A DNA stretch of 64,000 nt from Hemibagrus wyckioides. Its lineage: Eukaryota > Chordata > Actinopteri > Siluriformes > Bagridae. Positions 39,601 to 54,600 of this stretch are shown here, one piece after another (position 1 is the first letter of the stretch; each line of letters starts with the position of its first letter). The notes beneath the pieces were generated by a model. It made no database searches, had not been told where the DNA came from, and saw only the letters and a list, made by a program, of their open reading frames with translations. Location of the stretch: NCBI RefSeq assembly GCF_019097595.1, contig NC_080710.1, positions 21,143,780 to 21,207,779 on the forward strand. The letters run 5' to 3'. Both the position numbers and the translations under genes were made by a program.

Positions 39601-42600
39601 CATGGGGGGCACGGTGGCTTAGTGCTTCACACATTCGCCTCCAGGGTTTGGGGGTTTTGTTCCTGCCTCTGCCCTGTTGAGTGGAGTTTGCATGATCTCC
39701 CTGTGCCTCAGGGGTTTCCTCTGGGTACTCCGGCTTCCTCCCCCAGTCCAAAGACATGTGTTGTGGGTTGATTGGCATCTCTGTGTGAACGGGTGTGTGT
39801 GATTGTACTTTGCCTCCCTGGGTATTGAGGGTTTCCCCCGCTTTGTATCCCAAGTCCCTGGGATAAACTCTACGTTCCCTGAGTACCTGTGTAGGATAAG
39901 CGGTACAGAAATAAGGTGGATAGACTGAAGGTTCATGCATGTAGTTGGTTTGATGTTTTTATTCAGCCATCCATGCACTGCTTGATGCACTTTGTTGACC
40001 TTCTGAAAGCTTTATTGCAAGGACATGACTCCCAATTTCCAGGACAAGTGGCTAGAACTTTTGGCAGCCTATGTCTGGTCTTAGACACTCAGCAAGGACG
40101 CTGTGAACTTGATAGCACTCAAAGTCAGAGAAACAGAAGCGTTTTTCTCCTGTGGTGTGCTATAGTTTTAATAGTCTTGCTTTTTAGGAGTGCATTACCC
40201 AAGGACTTTAAGGATGTTATATTACAAGTGCATGCTTCTGTTGGCAAACTTCATTTCCACCACAGAACAGAGACCTCATAAGACGGCTTGGGTTTAGCTG
40301 CTGAGGGCTGAGGTTTACCCAGAGCTCTGGCTGTTTATGTCGAAAATATTGCTTCGCATGATTGAAAGGTTACTCAGTTTGTTTTGTTTTATTTGTGTTT
40401 TTAATCAACAGGTGCAGGTTTATAGGTTAGTTCTTCATGCATACATTCATCTGATAACTTCAGTTTAAATTTTATTAGTGATTTGCCTTCCTTGGAAGAG
40501 AACACTTTCTGGAATTGATTCATGGATTAATTTGTTCTTGTTTTTTTTTTCTTGAATTCTGCAGAAATAGAACATAGATAAGAAAAGTAAGTGTGAGCCC
40601 ATCAGGTTGTGAGTAAAACACTTGAGGTGGTTGTAGTAGTGGTGAGGGCCTCGGTTGTTCTTTAGCAGCTTTAGCAGTCTAATGATGCCTCACATCTGTC
40701 TTTTACACAACTCTCACTAATTGGATGAACACAAAATTACCCTTAGTGATGTGGGTAACTTACTTACTAGGGGGAGCAATCAAAGCTCACAATCAAAGTT
40801 GCAGTTTTTTTATAGCTCGATGTGATAGAGAACAGTGAGAGGGACGGAGTGTGGTAGCATGAGTGTTGGAGGAGAGAGAGAGAGAGAGAGAGAGCATATT
40901 GGAGGTCTGCTCGGGTCTACAGCTGTCACGGTTGTTTAGCATTCGTTAAATGTACCTGAGATGGAGCACTATTCAGCTGGATCTTACTTGTGCCCTAATT
41001 GCTCTTGATCACAGTTCAAAACCAACCTCCTCTGGCTGAAGGAATGCAGCAAAGGCCAAATATGGCATCATGCCTTGTGCTATGGGCTCTCAATCTGCAT
41101 GAACAAAAGAGAAAAACGTACCTGATGAAACCACATTATTACCGCTGCACTTGGACAGAGAGACACTAATATAGAATTAATTTGGAAGGATATTTTACTC
41201 CACGCAAATTAGATTTCATTTTTCATCGTGTCGCGACACGCAGACGGAAATCTGCTTGTCTGGATGAATGTTTTAGCCCTTACTACTGAGTGCCCGGTGT
41301 TCCTGTGTGGTGACGGCTACGAGGTTAAGGAACACTATTGTTAGTTATGAAAGGAAAGTAAGTCTTGCCTGTGTGACAGACGTCATAAATCCTAAAACCA
41401 AAGAGAAAGACTGAGTGAATATGGGAAAGAAATAAAAACCTGGCTAAGAATGAAATAACATCTTCAAAAGAATAATGATCTGCAGGATTTCTGTCCAAAC
41501 GTATCCAGACATATACCTTTAATCAGTTAGTCCAGACACTTTGTCTTTTCTGTCATGGGCTCCTTCCAAGCTGACAAGAAATGAGGTGATGTTTTGGCTG
41601 ATTGACATTTTGGTCTCTTTTTATAACACGGTGACATAGAACATGGTTAGCTGTATTTGTTTTAACTTTTCTAAATGCAGTGTTGAAAGTGCTGATTATT
41701 ATTATCAGGGATTTTATCAAGGACCTTGAAAGAATTGTTGATTCAGATTCAGGTAACCAGGTTTTAAAACATGCGGACCTGTCATGAGGTTTACTGTTTA
41801 TTTATCGTTTATGGAGCGAGCCAGTACTTTGTAACAATCACAGGTTTTCTGACACAGGAAACATGACATGCTGCAGTTCTGTTTTATTGAATCATAGAGA
41901 GAGAGAAAAAATGAGAGAAGCTGGTGCAGGTACAATTGTTTATAGCTGTTAGAGCATAAGTAATGAAAGGAACTAATTTGTTTTGCAGCATTAAATATAA
42001 CTATAAATGGATTAAATGTATGAACTGCTGTTTTTTTTAGTATGTAACTATACTGCTGTAGTATAAGAGAAATAAATCTCATATAATCAACTTGTAATGT
42101 AAGGTTGTAATGGGGGTAAAATATCACAGCCCCTTGTCTTTGATTATTGTTCTATATCAACATGCCCTTTATTTCATTGCTTACTTCATTCAGCCATGAA
42201 TTGTGAGGTATCAAAAACAGATTTGCATTATTCATGGAAGTTTCAAATGTGGACTATAACTTTTAGAAATGTAAAAATGTAAAGGTGCACATGGGCTTAG
42301 TGGTTAGCAAATTTGCCTCACACCTCTAGTGTTGGGGGTTTTGATGTCGCCACAGTCCTGCTGGTGCATGTTCTCCCCATGCTTAGGGGTCTCCTCCAGG
42401 TTGTCTGGTTTCCTCCTCTAGTCCACTGTTGTATTTCTGAATTGTCACTTGTTAATAAATGTATGTGTGTGTGTGAAATGGTGCCCTGTTATGGTTGGTA
42501 CCCAGTCTAGGGTGTCCCCTTCCTTGTGGCCTGAGTCCCTGGGATATGATTCAGGCTTTCTGTGGAGGATAAGCTGTTCAAAAAAGAATGTCAAATCTAA

Positions 42601-45600
42601 ATACACTCATACTTTGTACTATAGCATCAGTTGAATTAGTTTTATCCACTGCAATTTACACAGAGCCTGGAATTTCTAGAAACCAATACGCTTTGATCGC
42701 TAGCATTCGTCTGTGACTTAAAACTTTGGCAGAGAAGCTGTTTATATATAAAGTGCAGATTGTTGTTCTCAGATCTTGGATGCAGTGTAGCGTGTGAATG
42801 GTGAAGGCTGATGTCTTTATGAGGGGAAGCTACAGCCACTAAAAAGCAGTTGACTTAAACTACCCCATCTATCCCAAGTTAGACACGAATCTAAGTTGAG
42901 TGCTGAGTATGAATTAGGTGCTACACAGGCTTGTTCAGTTGTTTCCGCTCTAGGTAACTGTCTGTACTGTGTGTAAAAGGGGCGAAAGTGATATTGGAAG
43001 CTCGTTATAATTTCTGGTTTAGAGCTTAAACGTGAGCCCCTCGAGCAACTGTTGAAAATATTAGGTGGGATAAGAGACTCCAACCATAGTTGTTAAAGCC
43101 TCAGGTATAAATCAATTGGCGGTGAAAAAAATTTCCATAAAATGTGGAAGCCCTGAGTCCTCGAGGACAGCAGTTGGACACCCCTGTCTGAAATGCACTG
43201 AATCTCAGCCTCCTATTTGACATAGCTGTGGTTTGAACTGGAGCAAAGACGGGACCTTACTCCAAAATCTCATCATAGCGAAAGCTAATCTCTTCAGCCA
43301 TCAGCTGAAACCCATGCTTTCGAGTTTTCCATTTGTAAAAGCTTAGTGTGTGGAGAGCACAGGCTCTGCTGTACATTCTGGATAGGATGTTACACAATGC
43401 AGCAAGCAAAAACAAATCCTCACAAAGCAACAAAGCCCTGCGTATGCATAGGCTGATAAGTCTAACAGCAAGCAAGCATTTAACGGAAGCGTCATTAATG
43501 GGAATGTTGCTGAAACAGCTATGAATTGTTTCTTAACTACTAATAGGTGTTGTTGAAATGGATGACCGAGCTGCTGGCTGGATGAAGTTAAAATGGGCAA
43601 AAGATGAGGAAAGAAAGCAACAGTTTGCAATACCACCCACCGACTAACTGATTGAATGCTCCAATGGCTGTCTGCTTTTTATACTTCCAGCCCAAATTTC
43701 CTCAATTCTCCATGCTACAATAGCAATCAGGGTGTATGCTGGTGGGGGAGGAGAACACAAATGTCAGGTTACTGTAAACACGTCAAAACTGTATACCATA
43801 TGCCTGTGCAAGTGTGCAATGCGGTTGCATAAAAATGCGCCTACTTATCCTTCTCATCACGTACTGTAAGCGTGGAATATAAGACCCAGCTAAACAGAAA
43901 TTTGATACGGAATTTTGTTGTCATTGAAATAACCTGAAGACGACCTTCTGTACAACTGACTTTGATGTCAGTATCAGCAATATTCAAGATGGAAGACTAA
44001 CTTAGATATTTATTTAGGTTTATTTTTCCGGGGGGGTGGGGGTGGGTGGGGGGCAAACACTAAAACGTTGGTTGTATCGTAAAAAAAATATTTAATGACA
44101 GAATGTGACACATTATTTACATTGCTCAACAGTATATCAAATGCAGTATATACATTGCATGTCTGGAAAGAGCCACAGAGAAAGCTGATAGTTTGATAGT
44201 ATGGATCGTTTTACATTACCTCCTGTTGAGTTTTGGTTCCCATAAATCTTTCTTTTTTTTTTCCTAGCCAAGGCAATAGATATTGGGTAGACATTGCAGA
44301 AAGATGCAGATTGCATGCAGGCTGAAACACACAACCTACGATCGATATAGACTTTATTAAGAGTCTTTAAAGAACTAAATTGAACCGAATTGAAATAAAT
44401 GACATATCAGCTTTTAATTCCCAAATGACTTTTTGCTTAGTAGGCTTGTCATCTGTCATTGTCAAGCAAAAGAAGGATAAACATATATAAAGTCAACATC
44501 AGGTGAATAAAAAGAGAAAGTCTTTAAAGATTAGATAAATGGATGAGAGGGCTCCTGAGGGGGTAGCCCTAATTTCTAGCAGCAAGAATCACATTTTGAA
44601 AAAGTAGGAAAAAATCCTACTTATGTAAATGTACACTTTTTTTTTTTGCTCCATTAGCCATCCTATAGTTATTAACACTTCCCAATGAAGTTAACTCAAA
44701 AACTGTTTAGAGATATAAAGAGCAGCACAGGACCTCATTCTGCTCGCTCTCCCACAGCATGTTATTTTCTACAGCATTGTGGTAGGTCATACACTTAGGC
44801 CCGTTACTCTATCTCGGTGTGTGATATTTAAAACTTGGCTCCAATCAATAGCGCCGTCTCTTGTTTGCAGCTATTGTGTGCTCCTGAGGACATTTTCCTG
44901 TAAACTGGACACTAAGAAGTTACACTAGGAGGAACTGTCTAGTTATTACTGGCTCTTTCTTCTTCAAAATCTGGCTCGTAGTTACTGCTGTTTTGGCTTT
45001 TTCCCTACAGCAGTTAAGCTCAGAACCAAACCATAGCAATGTTCACAGATTTTTTATTTTTACTGTAAATATGACGATTTCTTGATTCATTGAGATTCGT
45101 AAAAAATTACAGTACAAACAGATCAATTATGTCAGCGTTTCTTTAGAAAATATTGTTGTTGTTCTAAAAAAAATAATGTAATAGATGTTATGTTGTGTCA
45201 TTATGTCAAGATCGTCAATGTATCAATGCTGTTTGGTAAAACCGATGTATGTCCTGTCATGTGTTCCAGCTAGCTATGTTTACCCTCCCTGCAAAGGCTG
45301 CTCAGTGTGTTCGAAGGACAATGGGTGTATGACGTGCCAGCCCAAGCTCTTCCTTTTCCTGAGGAGGGAGAGGATGAGGCAGTACGGCGAGTGTCTCCAC
45401 GTCTGCCCCTCTGGCTACTACGGCACCCGTGGGCCGGAGATCAACATGTGCTCAAGTAAGACCCTTCACTCTGTTAGTACTGCATGTGGAACACGTACAC
45501 AGCCACACACACACACTCCTAAAGGAACATGTATAGAGACTTGTGTTTAGAACAGTTGAGGAGTGATCTTTCAGAGTCGGGCGAGTTGGATGGGAACCAA

Positions 45601-48600
45601 ATGTCTTTAGAGTAGTCAAGCTCCATGAGCAGTCGTTCTGCTTCAATAGGTGCCATTTTGCATGTTTTACAAAGGTTGTTTGCGAAATGATCAGTATCAA
45701 AGACTTCACACACACACACTCACACATACGCACAGAGTCTTTTCACAACTTTGCTTTAACATTCCAAAATGTGTACAGTAAAATGAAACGGTTCGGTTTT
45801 AGTCTCTTTTCTGCCCATCATGTGCTCTGTAAAGACATCTGGATCCAATGCAGTTCACTGTGGAATCAATGGAAGTGAAATATGATTGGTTACATATACA
45901 GACGGAAACAACTGAATGACAGCACTGTGTTCCCATAACCATTCATAACAGACCCATGTCTGGTGGTTATATGATTTATTCAAAAATACTAGCTAACTTC
46001 CTTTTGAAACTTCCTGTCTCTTCTGTTAGAGGCTGTTCTGTCAAGTCTGTTGTGGTGGAGTTATATGTGAAGCCATGCTGATGAAATTACTATAATAATC
46101 TCTTAAGCCACTGTTTATCACATTTATCAAACTTGTAGTGCTGATTGAGGATCACTGTCTGCATTTTCTATCTCAAACACGGCCAAGCCAACACATATTC
46201 CAAAAGAATTCATCCAGATAGAAGCGACACCAGTACTGTATGTGGTTTAGGACACGACTCAAGTATTTCTGGATATTTTACACTCATTATATGTATAAAA
46301 TGCAGGTGAAAGAGCAAATCTTGCAGCACACTTCTAGGTAGACTTGCTACTATTTGCATTCGCGACATCCCCACCAACAGAGCTAGCTCACTAGATAAAA
46401 TACAGTTTGGAGAACAAAAAATATTATGTCTGGTTGCTTCAGATGTGTATTTTTATGACCTAATCTGTTCTCTTTGTCTATTTTATTATATGATATGTGT
46501 ATTTAGTTTTCTCCGAGCCAGATAGTAATCTAGCTAAAAACACAGAGTGATAAAATATACACAAAAACAGAGAGTGTAACTCTTTCTCTCAAATGATTGG
46601 CTGTCTGTCACTAAAGGGGTCATAAAACTGAGGCGTAATAATATTTTATCTATCTATATTTCCATTGGACACAATAGAACAGCTCAGGAGCTATTATATG
46701 GCAGGAACTAAAATGCCAACATTTTTAAGCTATACAACTATAAAACAATAATAAAACAATACTTCCTATTGTTCCCTGACTCAGTTATTGCCTTTTCATG
46801 TAAAAAAAAAAAAAAGAAAAAAGTTCAGCTTTATATTGTTTGAATATACAATGAATAACACTGATCTTGTACATGACCCTTGAGACTAAATGTTGCTGAA
46901 CTCAATAAATATTGTGATTAAAATTTTCTAATAAATAGACCGAAAGAGCTTGCAGGTTTTCTAATGAGGTATGACCGGTACATAAACCTTAAAGCCTGTA
47001 TAACATACTCCTAGCTTAGAATTGTTTTTGTTTCCTAAATTTAACCAGACATCCCCCTCAGTAACATGCTGTTTGAATTAAGCGCTCAGTATTAAAACAA
47101 TGGCGATGGAGGATAGCAATATTTAACGCCTATCTGTTGAAAGAATACAAAACTCCTATTAGCAAAATATGTCCCTCTCCTCCCAAAATGCTGGCCAGCA
47201 TCATAACATTATTTTAACATTTGTATCTGGCTGGAGACGATCTGGGGCTTTTGTAGGTTTAGAGAAAAGCCTGAGGTGTTGGCTGAGTTTGTCATGTGAA
47301 AACAGAAAGGAACTCGAACCCAGTAGGTTGTGGGAGCCAAGCTTCTGACAGACGTGGCTGAAACGGTTCCTCAGAGGACCATGTCAGGACCTCCAGGCCC
47401 AATAATGTAGACACACCGCAGACACCTCAGCAAAAAAAAAAAAAAAAGCCACTTCCTTGCCCAAGACCAAGATTTTTTTTTCTCCAGTTTTAGTGAGCCC
47501 TGAAATATAGATGGGAAGTAGGTCTGAGATAAATTTCTGGTTATAAACTAGTGGTAAAAATCCTGGATCCTCTGAGCCATTTGTGTCATCTGCGAATATT
47601 GATCTTAAAGCAGACTGATGTACGACAAGTTAATCTGTGCTCCCATTTGAGTTGATCTTCTCCCAGAACAAAACCTCACAGTCACGTACCATTAGATCTC
47701 AACAGAAAGCTTACTTTGATCCCAATGTGATCCCAATTTCGGGCATAATCCAGTCTCACATTTGACCCTCATAATTCTTTAAGTTTTGATTTTTTTTTTT
47801 ACTCCTGGGTTAAGCTGTTCTTATCTGTCAGGCATAATGGGATGTTCTGAGAAGACTAGCTCAAAAAGTTAATTGTGGGGAAATTGGCACACTGGAATCA
47901 CATTACGTGGAATGCAACATTACGGATTGACTTGGTCACGTTTTCAAAAAAGCCGGCTCCGAGTTCACTTAAGGAGCTGTATGTTATTACACTCAAGTGT
48001 GTCTGTGTGCTGCTGTCTCCTTGAAAAATGCCTTGCAGACTTTTAGAGGGGAAAAAAACAACAAAGGCAGAGGAGCGGCAGGTTGACACTGTGTCAGGGA
48101 GCCTTTCTCAGGGGCGGGAGGGTCAGGTGGTGCTCTGAGACATCTACCAGACTGCACTCTCTCTAAACGCTCTCTGGTAAGCATCATCTCACTGACCCTA
48201 ACCTACAGGTGCACACTTTACCCACAAGGGAAAAATGGGGTCATTCCACCAGTCCATGTGGGAAGATGGGCTAGAGTAAAGGGGGTACAAAGTGTTAGAT
48301 GGGGAGGAAGTGTGATAGATAAAAGTGGAAAAAAAGAGGCTCTGAGGAAGCAAAAAGCTGTGCAGGTATCGTCAGTTTTTCCACAAGGTTGTCAAGTGAA
48401 ACCCTCTCTCTCATTGATCTCACACCCTCCCAATTTCTTCTTTTCCTCCCAAATGACTCTTGACTCATTGTGTTTTAACAGTGTCTCACTGTTACAACAC
48501 ACACACACACACACACGCACACACACACGCACACATTCACATATGCACAGCTGAGGTGGTTCTACTGGAAATTAGATCTTAACTACAGTAAATGGAGAAT

Positions 48601-51600
48601 CTGATAACAGCAATAACTTTACCAGCTGTCACCAAGACACTTAGCAGCTCAGTATGTTCATCCAACCCATTTATCTTTATAGGTATAGCGCTGCTCTGTA
48701 AAAGATAGAGGCACTGGAGATGGCAGCGTACAATGAATAATGTAATAATTCGAAGCATCATTGTGTCTTTACGGCAGTCCATTTTCACTCTAAGTCATTA
48801 AACTTTCAAAGCGATTCCTTTTAAATTGTGGATGATGAATTATTAAAATCAGGACAAACTGCTGGTGCTTCATATAGCTTACAACAAAGTGTTGCTCTGA
48901 CTTTGAGAAGTCTGTAACTAAGATTGCATCCTTTCACGAGGATTCCCGTAGAATAGAGTAGGGGTTTCTGTTTTACAGAAGGATATACTGATTTGGACAG
49001 GCAGCCATCCGGTAACATATTGGCCTGGGTGTGGAGGCACTGCACTATTCACAAAGTTTGTATTAAATCTTTAAATATTTCCTAAATATACTGTAGATTG
49101 AACAAACAAACCAATAAATTCATAAATTAATTCATTAAGTCTTCCTTAATAGAGGAAGATTTTTCAGGGATACTAATGATTGGCACTATACTGGAAGCAT
49201 GGAATAAATATCAGAGCTATAACAGTAACAGTGACTTTGTAATTCCATATACTCTTATTTATTCTTAAACAGCTTTGAACTTTTACTACATCAAGTATTT
49301 ACAATTCACCTGATTTTGTTGAAGAAGCCTTAAGTGTTAAGTTTACCAACAAATTTAGTACTGCTTGCCTTTTCTCTGTAAAACCAAATATTGTATATGA
49401 AGATAATCACACTTTCCAGAGTCACTTAACAGATGTTGGATGTGATAATATAGTACCCAATACTATCCATTCCTTTTTAAATAAACAATAATAACAACAA
49501 AGTGTATATGCCACAAGGGAGTCATTTTATCCTACTTATTTTTTTGCATCATGCATATTAAAATATGTTCTAAATATTGTATTTATAATTCATACCACAT
49601 TAAAAAATGCAGACCAGTCCTATCCCCTACCTTCATCCTGTTCTATCCATTTAGTGTATTTAAAGGAAATTTTCAGAAATTCCGTGTTGCTGCTTTGGAA
49701 GTTACACAAAATGCCCCATGCCCAGAATGGTACCCAAAAACCATTAAGGACACAGCCCAGCAAAATGCCGGTGTAAAGCTGCCAGAGCTCTATATCCTTT
49801 GGTTATGAATGGGCTGTTCCATTTACAGTGACGTCATTTGAGACCTGCAAAACAGCGGTTGCATTTGGCCCCCGTGCCTGCACCGACCACATAATGCAGC
49901 CTCGGCCAGACAGTGTGAAAGGCGCCTGTCCCTGATCTGTCAGCAGCTCTGTACAGAAGCAACACTAAATGGGTTTGGTGCATGCTGCTGATCTGCACAT
50001 CAGTGAGACTATCTAATGCATCTAATCTATTTCTGTCCTGGCTGAATGGGAGCTTCCTCTGCTTCGGTGGAAGAAGAACATTTTAAGTTAGACTTTCCTT
50101 CTTAAGTAGTGATAGCCAGGAATGTTGAGTTGCTTGTAATTTGTTCTGTTAATGATAGATGGGAACTATCTCAGTGATAGATGGGAACACCATTACAGCT
50201 CTAGTGTGCAGAGTTGCCTGTGCAACCGTCAGCACTGTCCCTGTTAGTGCCCCGGGGAAAACCGCAAAAGGCTTGGCTTACCATTCAGCATTACTAGATG
50301 ACATGGCTGGGTGTGAGCAAGACATCTGTGTGATATGCCTTCACCAGCAGAAGGTCAGAACAGCCAGGCTGCCTCCGCTGGGCCTGCTGAAGGAAAAATG
50401 GAAAAATGTGGCTGGATTTTTTCCCCCACCTCGGCATGGTGGTTAGAGGCTGGTTGAGGGCGGACATCCCTGCTGCACTAAGCATCTACTGAAAGCTTCA
50501 CAAGGCTTCGGGCCAAATTCAACTTTTGTCCACTTTTTAAAAAAAGACCTGACCTGTGGGTGTCTAGTCGACTTGCTTTTATAAGCAGGATTTATGTGTC
50601 TGACGAAGTTTGCTCTAAATCTGCCTAAATCTCAACACTGCCATATATATATTGCAACATATACAAAAACCAAGGATATAAAGTCATACACTAAAAATAA
50701 AAAAGTGTAGAAGTTGTGAAAGGATTGTCATTTTTTCATTGCACTAATTGCCATGATTAAATGATTAAATTTTTTTTTGAAGCAGAGGCATCAGATTCCC
50801 ACATGTGTATGCCAGCTCAGATGATCTCATTATTCCTCATTATTCTCCCAGGGCACCGATGATGCAGTTTCAATGTGGCAGATCAGTTAATCTGTTAATC
50901 CTACAGGAATACTGCAATCCAAGGCTGATACACTTGTGTCTCTTCCCTGTTCACCGATGCTGTGAGTGATTGCTACCACTAACAGCTTTCTATTGCAAAG
51001 ATGGAAGCAACAAGAAAGAGTTGCTTGCGAATGTTTTTTCAACACTTTTGAGATCCTCTGACATTCTCACTTAGCAAATATCTATGCAGAAAGCCCACTG
51101 CATTGGAACCATTCCAAATTAAACATATTGTTCAAGGAGGGTAAAAGTGTAGAGAGAGCAGAAAGGTTTCAGCTCGGCTTTAAAAGAGGAAACGGAAGAG
51201 CAATGCCTGAGAGATTGAGGTGCTAAGATTAATGACCTGCTTGCCATAGTGAATAATGTAAACTAGGGGACAGCTCTGTGCACCGGGCCAAAGGACTTTA
51301 GTGGACTTACTGCGTGTACAGAAAGAGGAGTGCTGAAATGTATCATGGAAGGATGTAAATTTTCCAAGGAAAATTAAAGGAGCAGGATTTTGTTTTGAGT
51401 GTGTATCGAGAGAGAAGCCAGTGCAGCTCATACAGAATTGGAGTTAGAACTGATCAAGTGTTAGTGAGATCTCTGGTGACTGAGGTGTGTATACAGTGAA
51501 GCTTTTAGTCGGTATGCTAATGATTAAGAAGTTACAATAATTGAATTGTTTTTAAAAAATTCATGTACAAGGGTTTTAGCATCTCGGAGAAGGCAAGCAA

Positions 51601-54600
51601 TATTACAAATATGGAAATAGGGCGAGTAATCAAATGTGAGACTCAAATGATATGATAAAGGTGTTGTGGCAGATAAATAATAATCTTGAGGTTGTTTTCC
51701 TAGTAGTTTTTGTGCTCGGTAGTTTTGGTATTATTACAAATCTGTTATGTCTAATACAAAAAAAAAGTTTTCATGAAATTTGATATTGCTTTTTGGCCTC
51801 TGCGGTGATGTTCAGTATTGCAGAATCTGGCCTGCTGTTTACAGATCAGGAAGCTGCTGTCTGAGCTTTATGCCAGACTTGTGTGTTTTTTTCCACCTGG
51901 TTTTCCCTTGTTCTTTCCCTTTTCTGTTGGGTAAATGATGTGATCAGGTGATGACAGGCTCACCATGGCTGATGGTTAATGGACGGGGAGGGTTGTCCAA
52001 TTACAGATCTGATTTATTAGCTGTTGGTTCCTGTCATGTGCTGGACATGTAGAGACATCGAACTGCTCAGAGCTCTCATTCCGCTGGCAACAAAAGCACA
52101 CCACATCCTCCTGTGTGGCCTTTGCCTCCATGCCAAGAACTCTACAGTACATTGAAACTTGACCAGCTAAAGCACATGTTTATCAAACAGGGCTGAGCTG
52201 TTGTGGTGTCTGCTGGTGGGACAATGTGAAGACAGCATGTTGGAGACAGATATGAGGAAAAGATTTGTTTACGTTGACTACCCAGTCTATTGTTGCACCA
52301 TTCGGGAACTATGCGAGCTATTCAAGGATGGTTGAGCCTGTCTTATTATTCCTCGTATCACATCAAATGCTCATTGTATTCTGTTAAGAAACTTCTCAAA
52401 GCCTCAAAGATTCTCTGTTCTCCTCAGGCAGGAAATTCCCACTCATAATCTGCTTATGTTTTACTAGTCTGTTACTCCACAGCTGGAGCGTGGGATGGTT
52501 AGATAATGGTGATTGTGAAGGTTGTGTTCAAGACTGTAGCTGAGGTGAGTGTCATGTCAAAATTGGTCTGCCAGTGGTCTGCATCAAAATGCAGGAATCT
52601 TCTCAGACCTGTCTTGTTTAGACTGGTTTGGAGGACAGATTGGGGCAAAAATATGTAGGGACTTTTAATAAAATTCCTAATTGACGTTGCTTATTAACTG
52701 AGAAATTCTAAAACGATCCCTAATTAATTTCACACACTATGACAATAATCCACACAATAAACCCATATCCACAGAGCATCCAATTTACAAAAGCATGCAT
52801 TCTGCTACATGTATAAAACCTAATTTGAGGAATCTGCATCTGGCATTTGAAACTCCACCTTTAGGCAATTAGACATGATACTAAAAAAAAAAAAATGAGG
52901 CAACAAAGAGCAACAATACTACATAATATGACCATTGAGGTGCCATGAAAAAGGCCTGAAATAGCTGAAATCTGAGAATCAAAGCCCATCAGACAATCAG
53001 ATGTCTCATGTGGCTTTAAGCATCATTATAAACCAGATCACTCCAAGGAACTCCTTTTAATCATGTACTCTAGTGTATGGTCCTGTTGGTGAAGCTAATT
53101 TAATCTGTTTGAGAATCACATATTATTTGTCAAGTCCAATTTAGGCAGTGTGGTGCTGATAGGATGAGACAGCGTGGGTCAGAAGAGGAGACGTTTTTCA
53201 CCATGCCTGGTGTCTGGCATTGGTCAATAGCTCACAAATGTCTTTCTCTTCCCTTCCTAAGTTAAGGACTCCAGCCAGAGCTGGATTTAAGCACAATACG
53301 GGGAATTTCACAACTTGGTGGTTAGAAGATCATTCATCATGTCCTATCTCTCTGGCTTTGAATAAATGATACATAACAGACTGTAAACAAATAAGGCATG
53401 TGAGCCACAGCTTCAGATACATAAAAGAGTAATTATTTAAGATAGACCTCTTGGCTTTGTGCTTCCTTCCCCTGCTAAAAGGGGTCATGATGAGGTAATC
53501 ATTTGAGACCTCTAGTATTGGACGGTTGCATGAGCTCAACAGACACACACACACACACACACACACATGTCACGGTCTGAATTGTCTGTCAAGGATAAAG
53601 TGAATTCTGTAATTTAGCACTGCCCGAAGGAGACATTTGCAAACCTCACTTTTTAACCTTAATCGTTTTACAGCTCCTCACTCAGCCATGATCAGAAGCA
53701 GATGCGTAGATAATGTTTATGTGCTCACCACCTTTTTTATTTTAATCTCTCTTTCTTGCCTCTCTGCAGGATGTAGGATAGATAACTGTGAGACCTGTTT
53801 CAGCAAAGAGCATTGTACAAAGTGCAAGCCTGGCTTTTACTTGCACAAAACCCGCTGCTATGAGAAGTGTCCAGAGGGCTTCGCTCCACTGGATGACAGC
53901 ATGGAGTGTGGAGGTGAGGAAAGTCTGCATAAGAGCAAGCACTTATATAGCATGGAGTAAGAAATAAAATGTGGATGGTCATGCTGTTACAGTAAAATAA
54001 TCCACCAACAGAGTAGAAACTTTGGACCATCAATACCATGAAAGTGGATTCTTTTTTTCAACATAATGTAATATTAAGGTCCAAAGTATTGATTTGCTTT
54101 TATGCCACATTGATTTGGCAAAGATTACAATTTTAACATCATGCTTTTTAATCATTTATGGCAGCTTTTAAGGTTATGGAAAGCCTGTGAGACAAGGCTC
54201 TGCTATTACATATGCTATAACAGGTATAAACAGTTCACACCATAAAACCCCACAGCTTGTCATGTTACTGAGCAATAGTTAAAAGCACAAAGTTTGCTGT
54301 CCTGAAGACGTAATGACTGACACCTTCCATAAATATTAAGTAAATGTCTCTCCACAGAAGACTTCACCGTATAGAAGTCAACAAGAAGTATGGGTATTTG
54401 TTTGTAAAAATGAAAGCATATTATTCTATCTTGAATTATATTGAGCATCCCTCATAAAGTTCTCATGAATGAACTGCTACTGTTGAAACCATAATATACT
54501 AGAATGAGCACACAAATATAAAACTCTCTATGAGTCCCAGCCTGAACTGCTGTCCCAGCTACTATATAGAGACTATAGAGCTGTTATAGAGACTCAACAT

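Larger units (their letters stand above)
21842..45269 (+). other. rspo2: rspo2 intron 2 (23.4 kb)
   Basis: This long intron holds repeats at 22082-22265, 30431-30765, 33058-33245, 38772-39000, 39603-39925 and 42284-42588, microsatellites (24321-24342, 26873-26906, 33618-33672, 40871-40894) and the tetranucleotide array at 34997-36793. The rest is AT-rich sequence without recognisable genes. Enhancers are plausible in a developmental gene but cannot be identified by eye. Confidence 0.75.
45456..53769 (+). other. rspo2: rspo2 intron 3 (8.3 kb)
   Basis: The intron contains (CA)n tracts (about 45706-45726, 48496-48536 and 53542-53567), several A-runs (about 46801-46815, 47432-47446) and a short duplicated 'tgatagatgggaac' (about 50153-50190). 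No confident mobile element or gene was found. Confidence 0.7.

Noticed and set aside
39551..39990. 129- and 123-codon ORFs on the - strand
   Set aside because: They lie across a tRNA-headed SINE-like element and do not resemble any protein.
53637..53960. Reading the 107-codon ORF at rspo2 exon 4 as a separate secreted protein with its own start
   Set aside because: Its middle is rspo2 exon 4 with clear splice sites; the upstream and downstream parts are intron.
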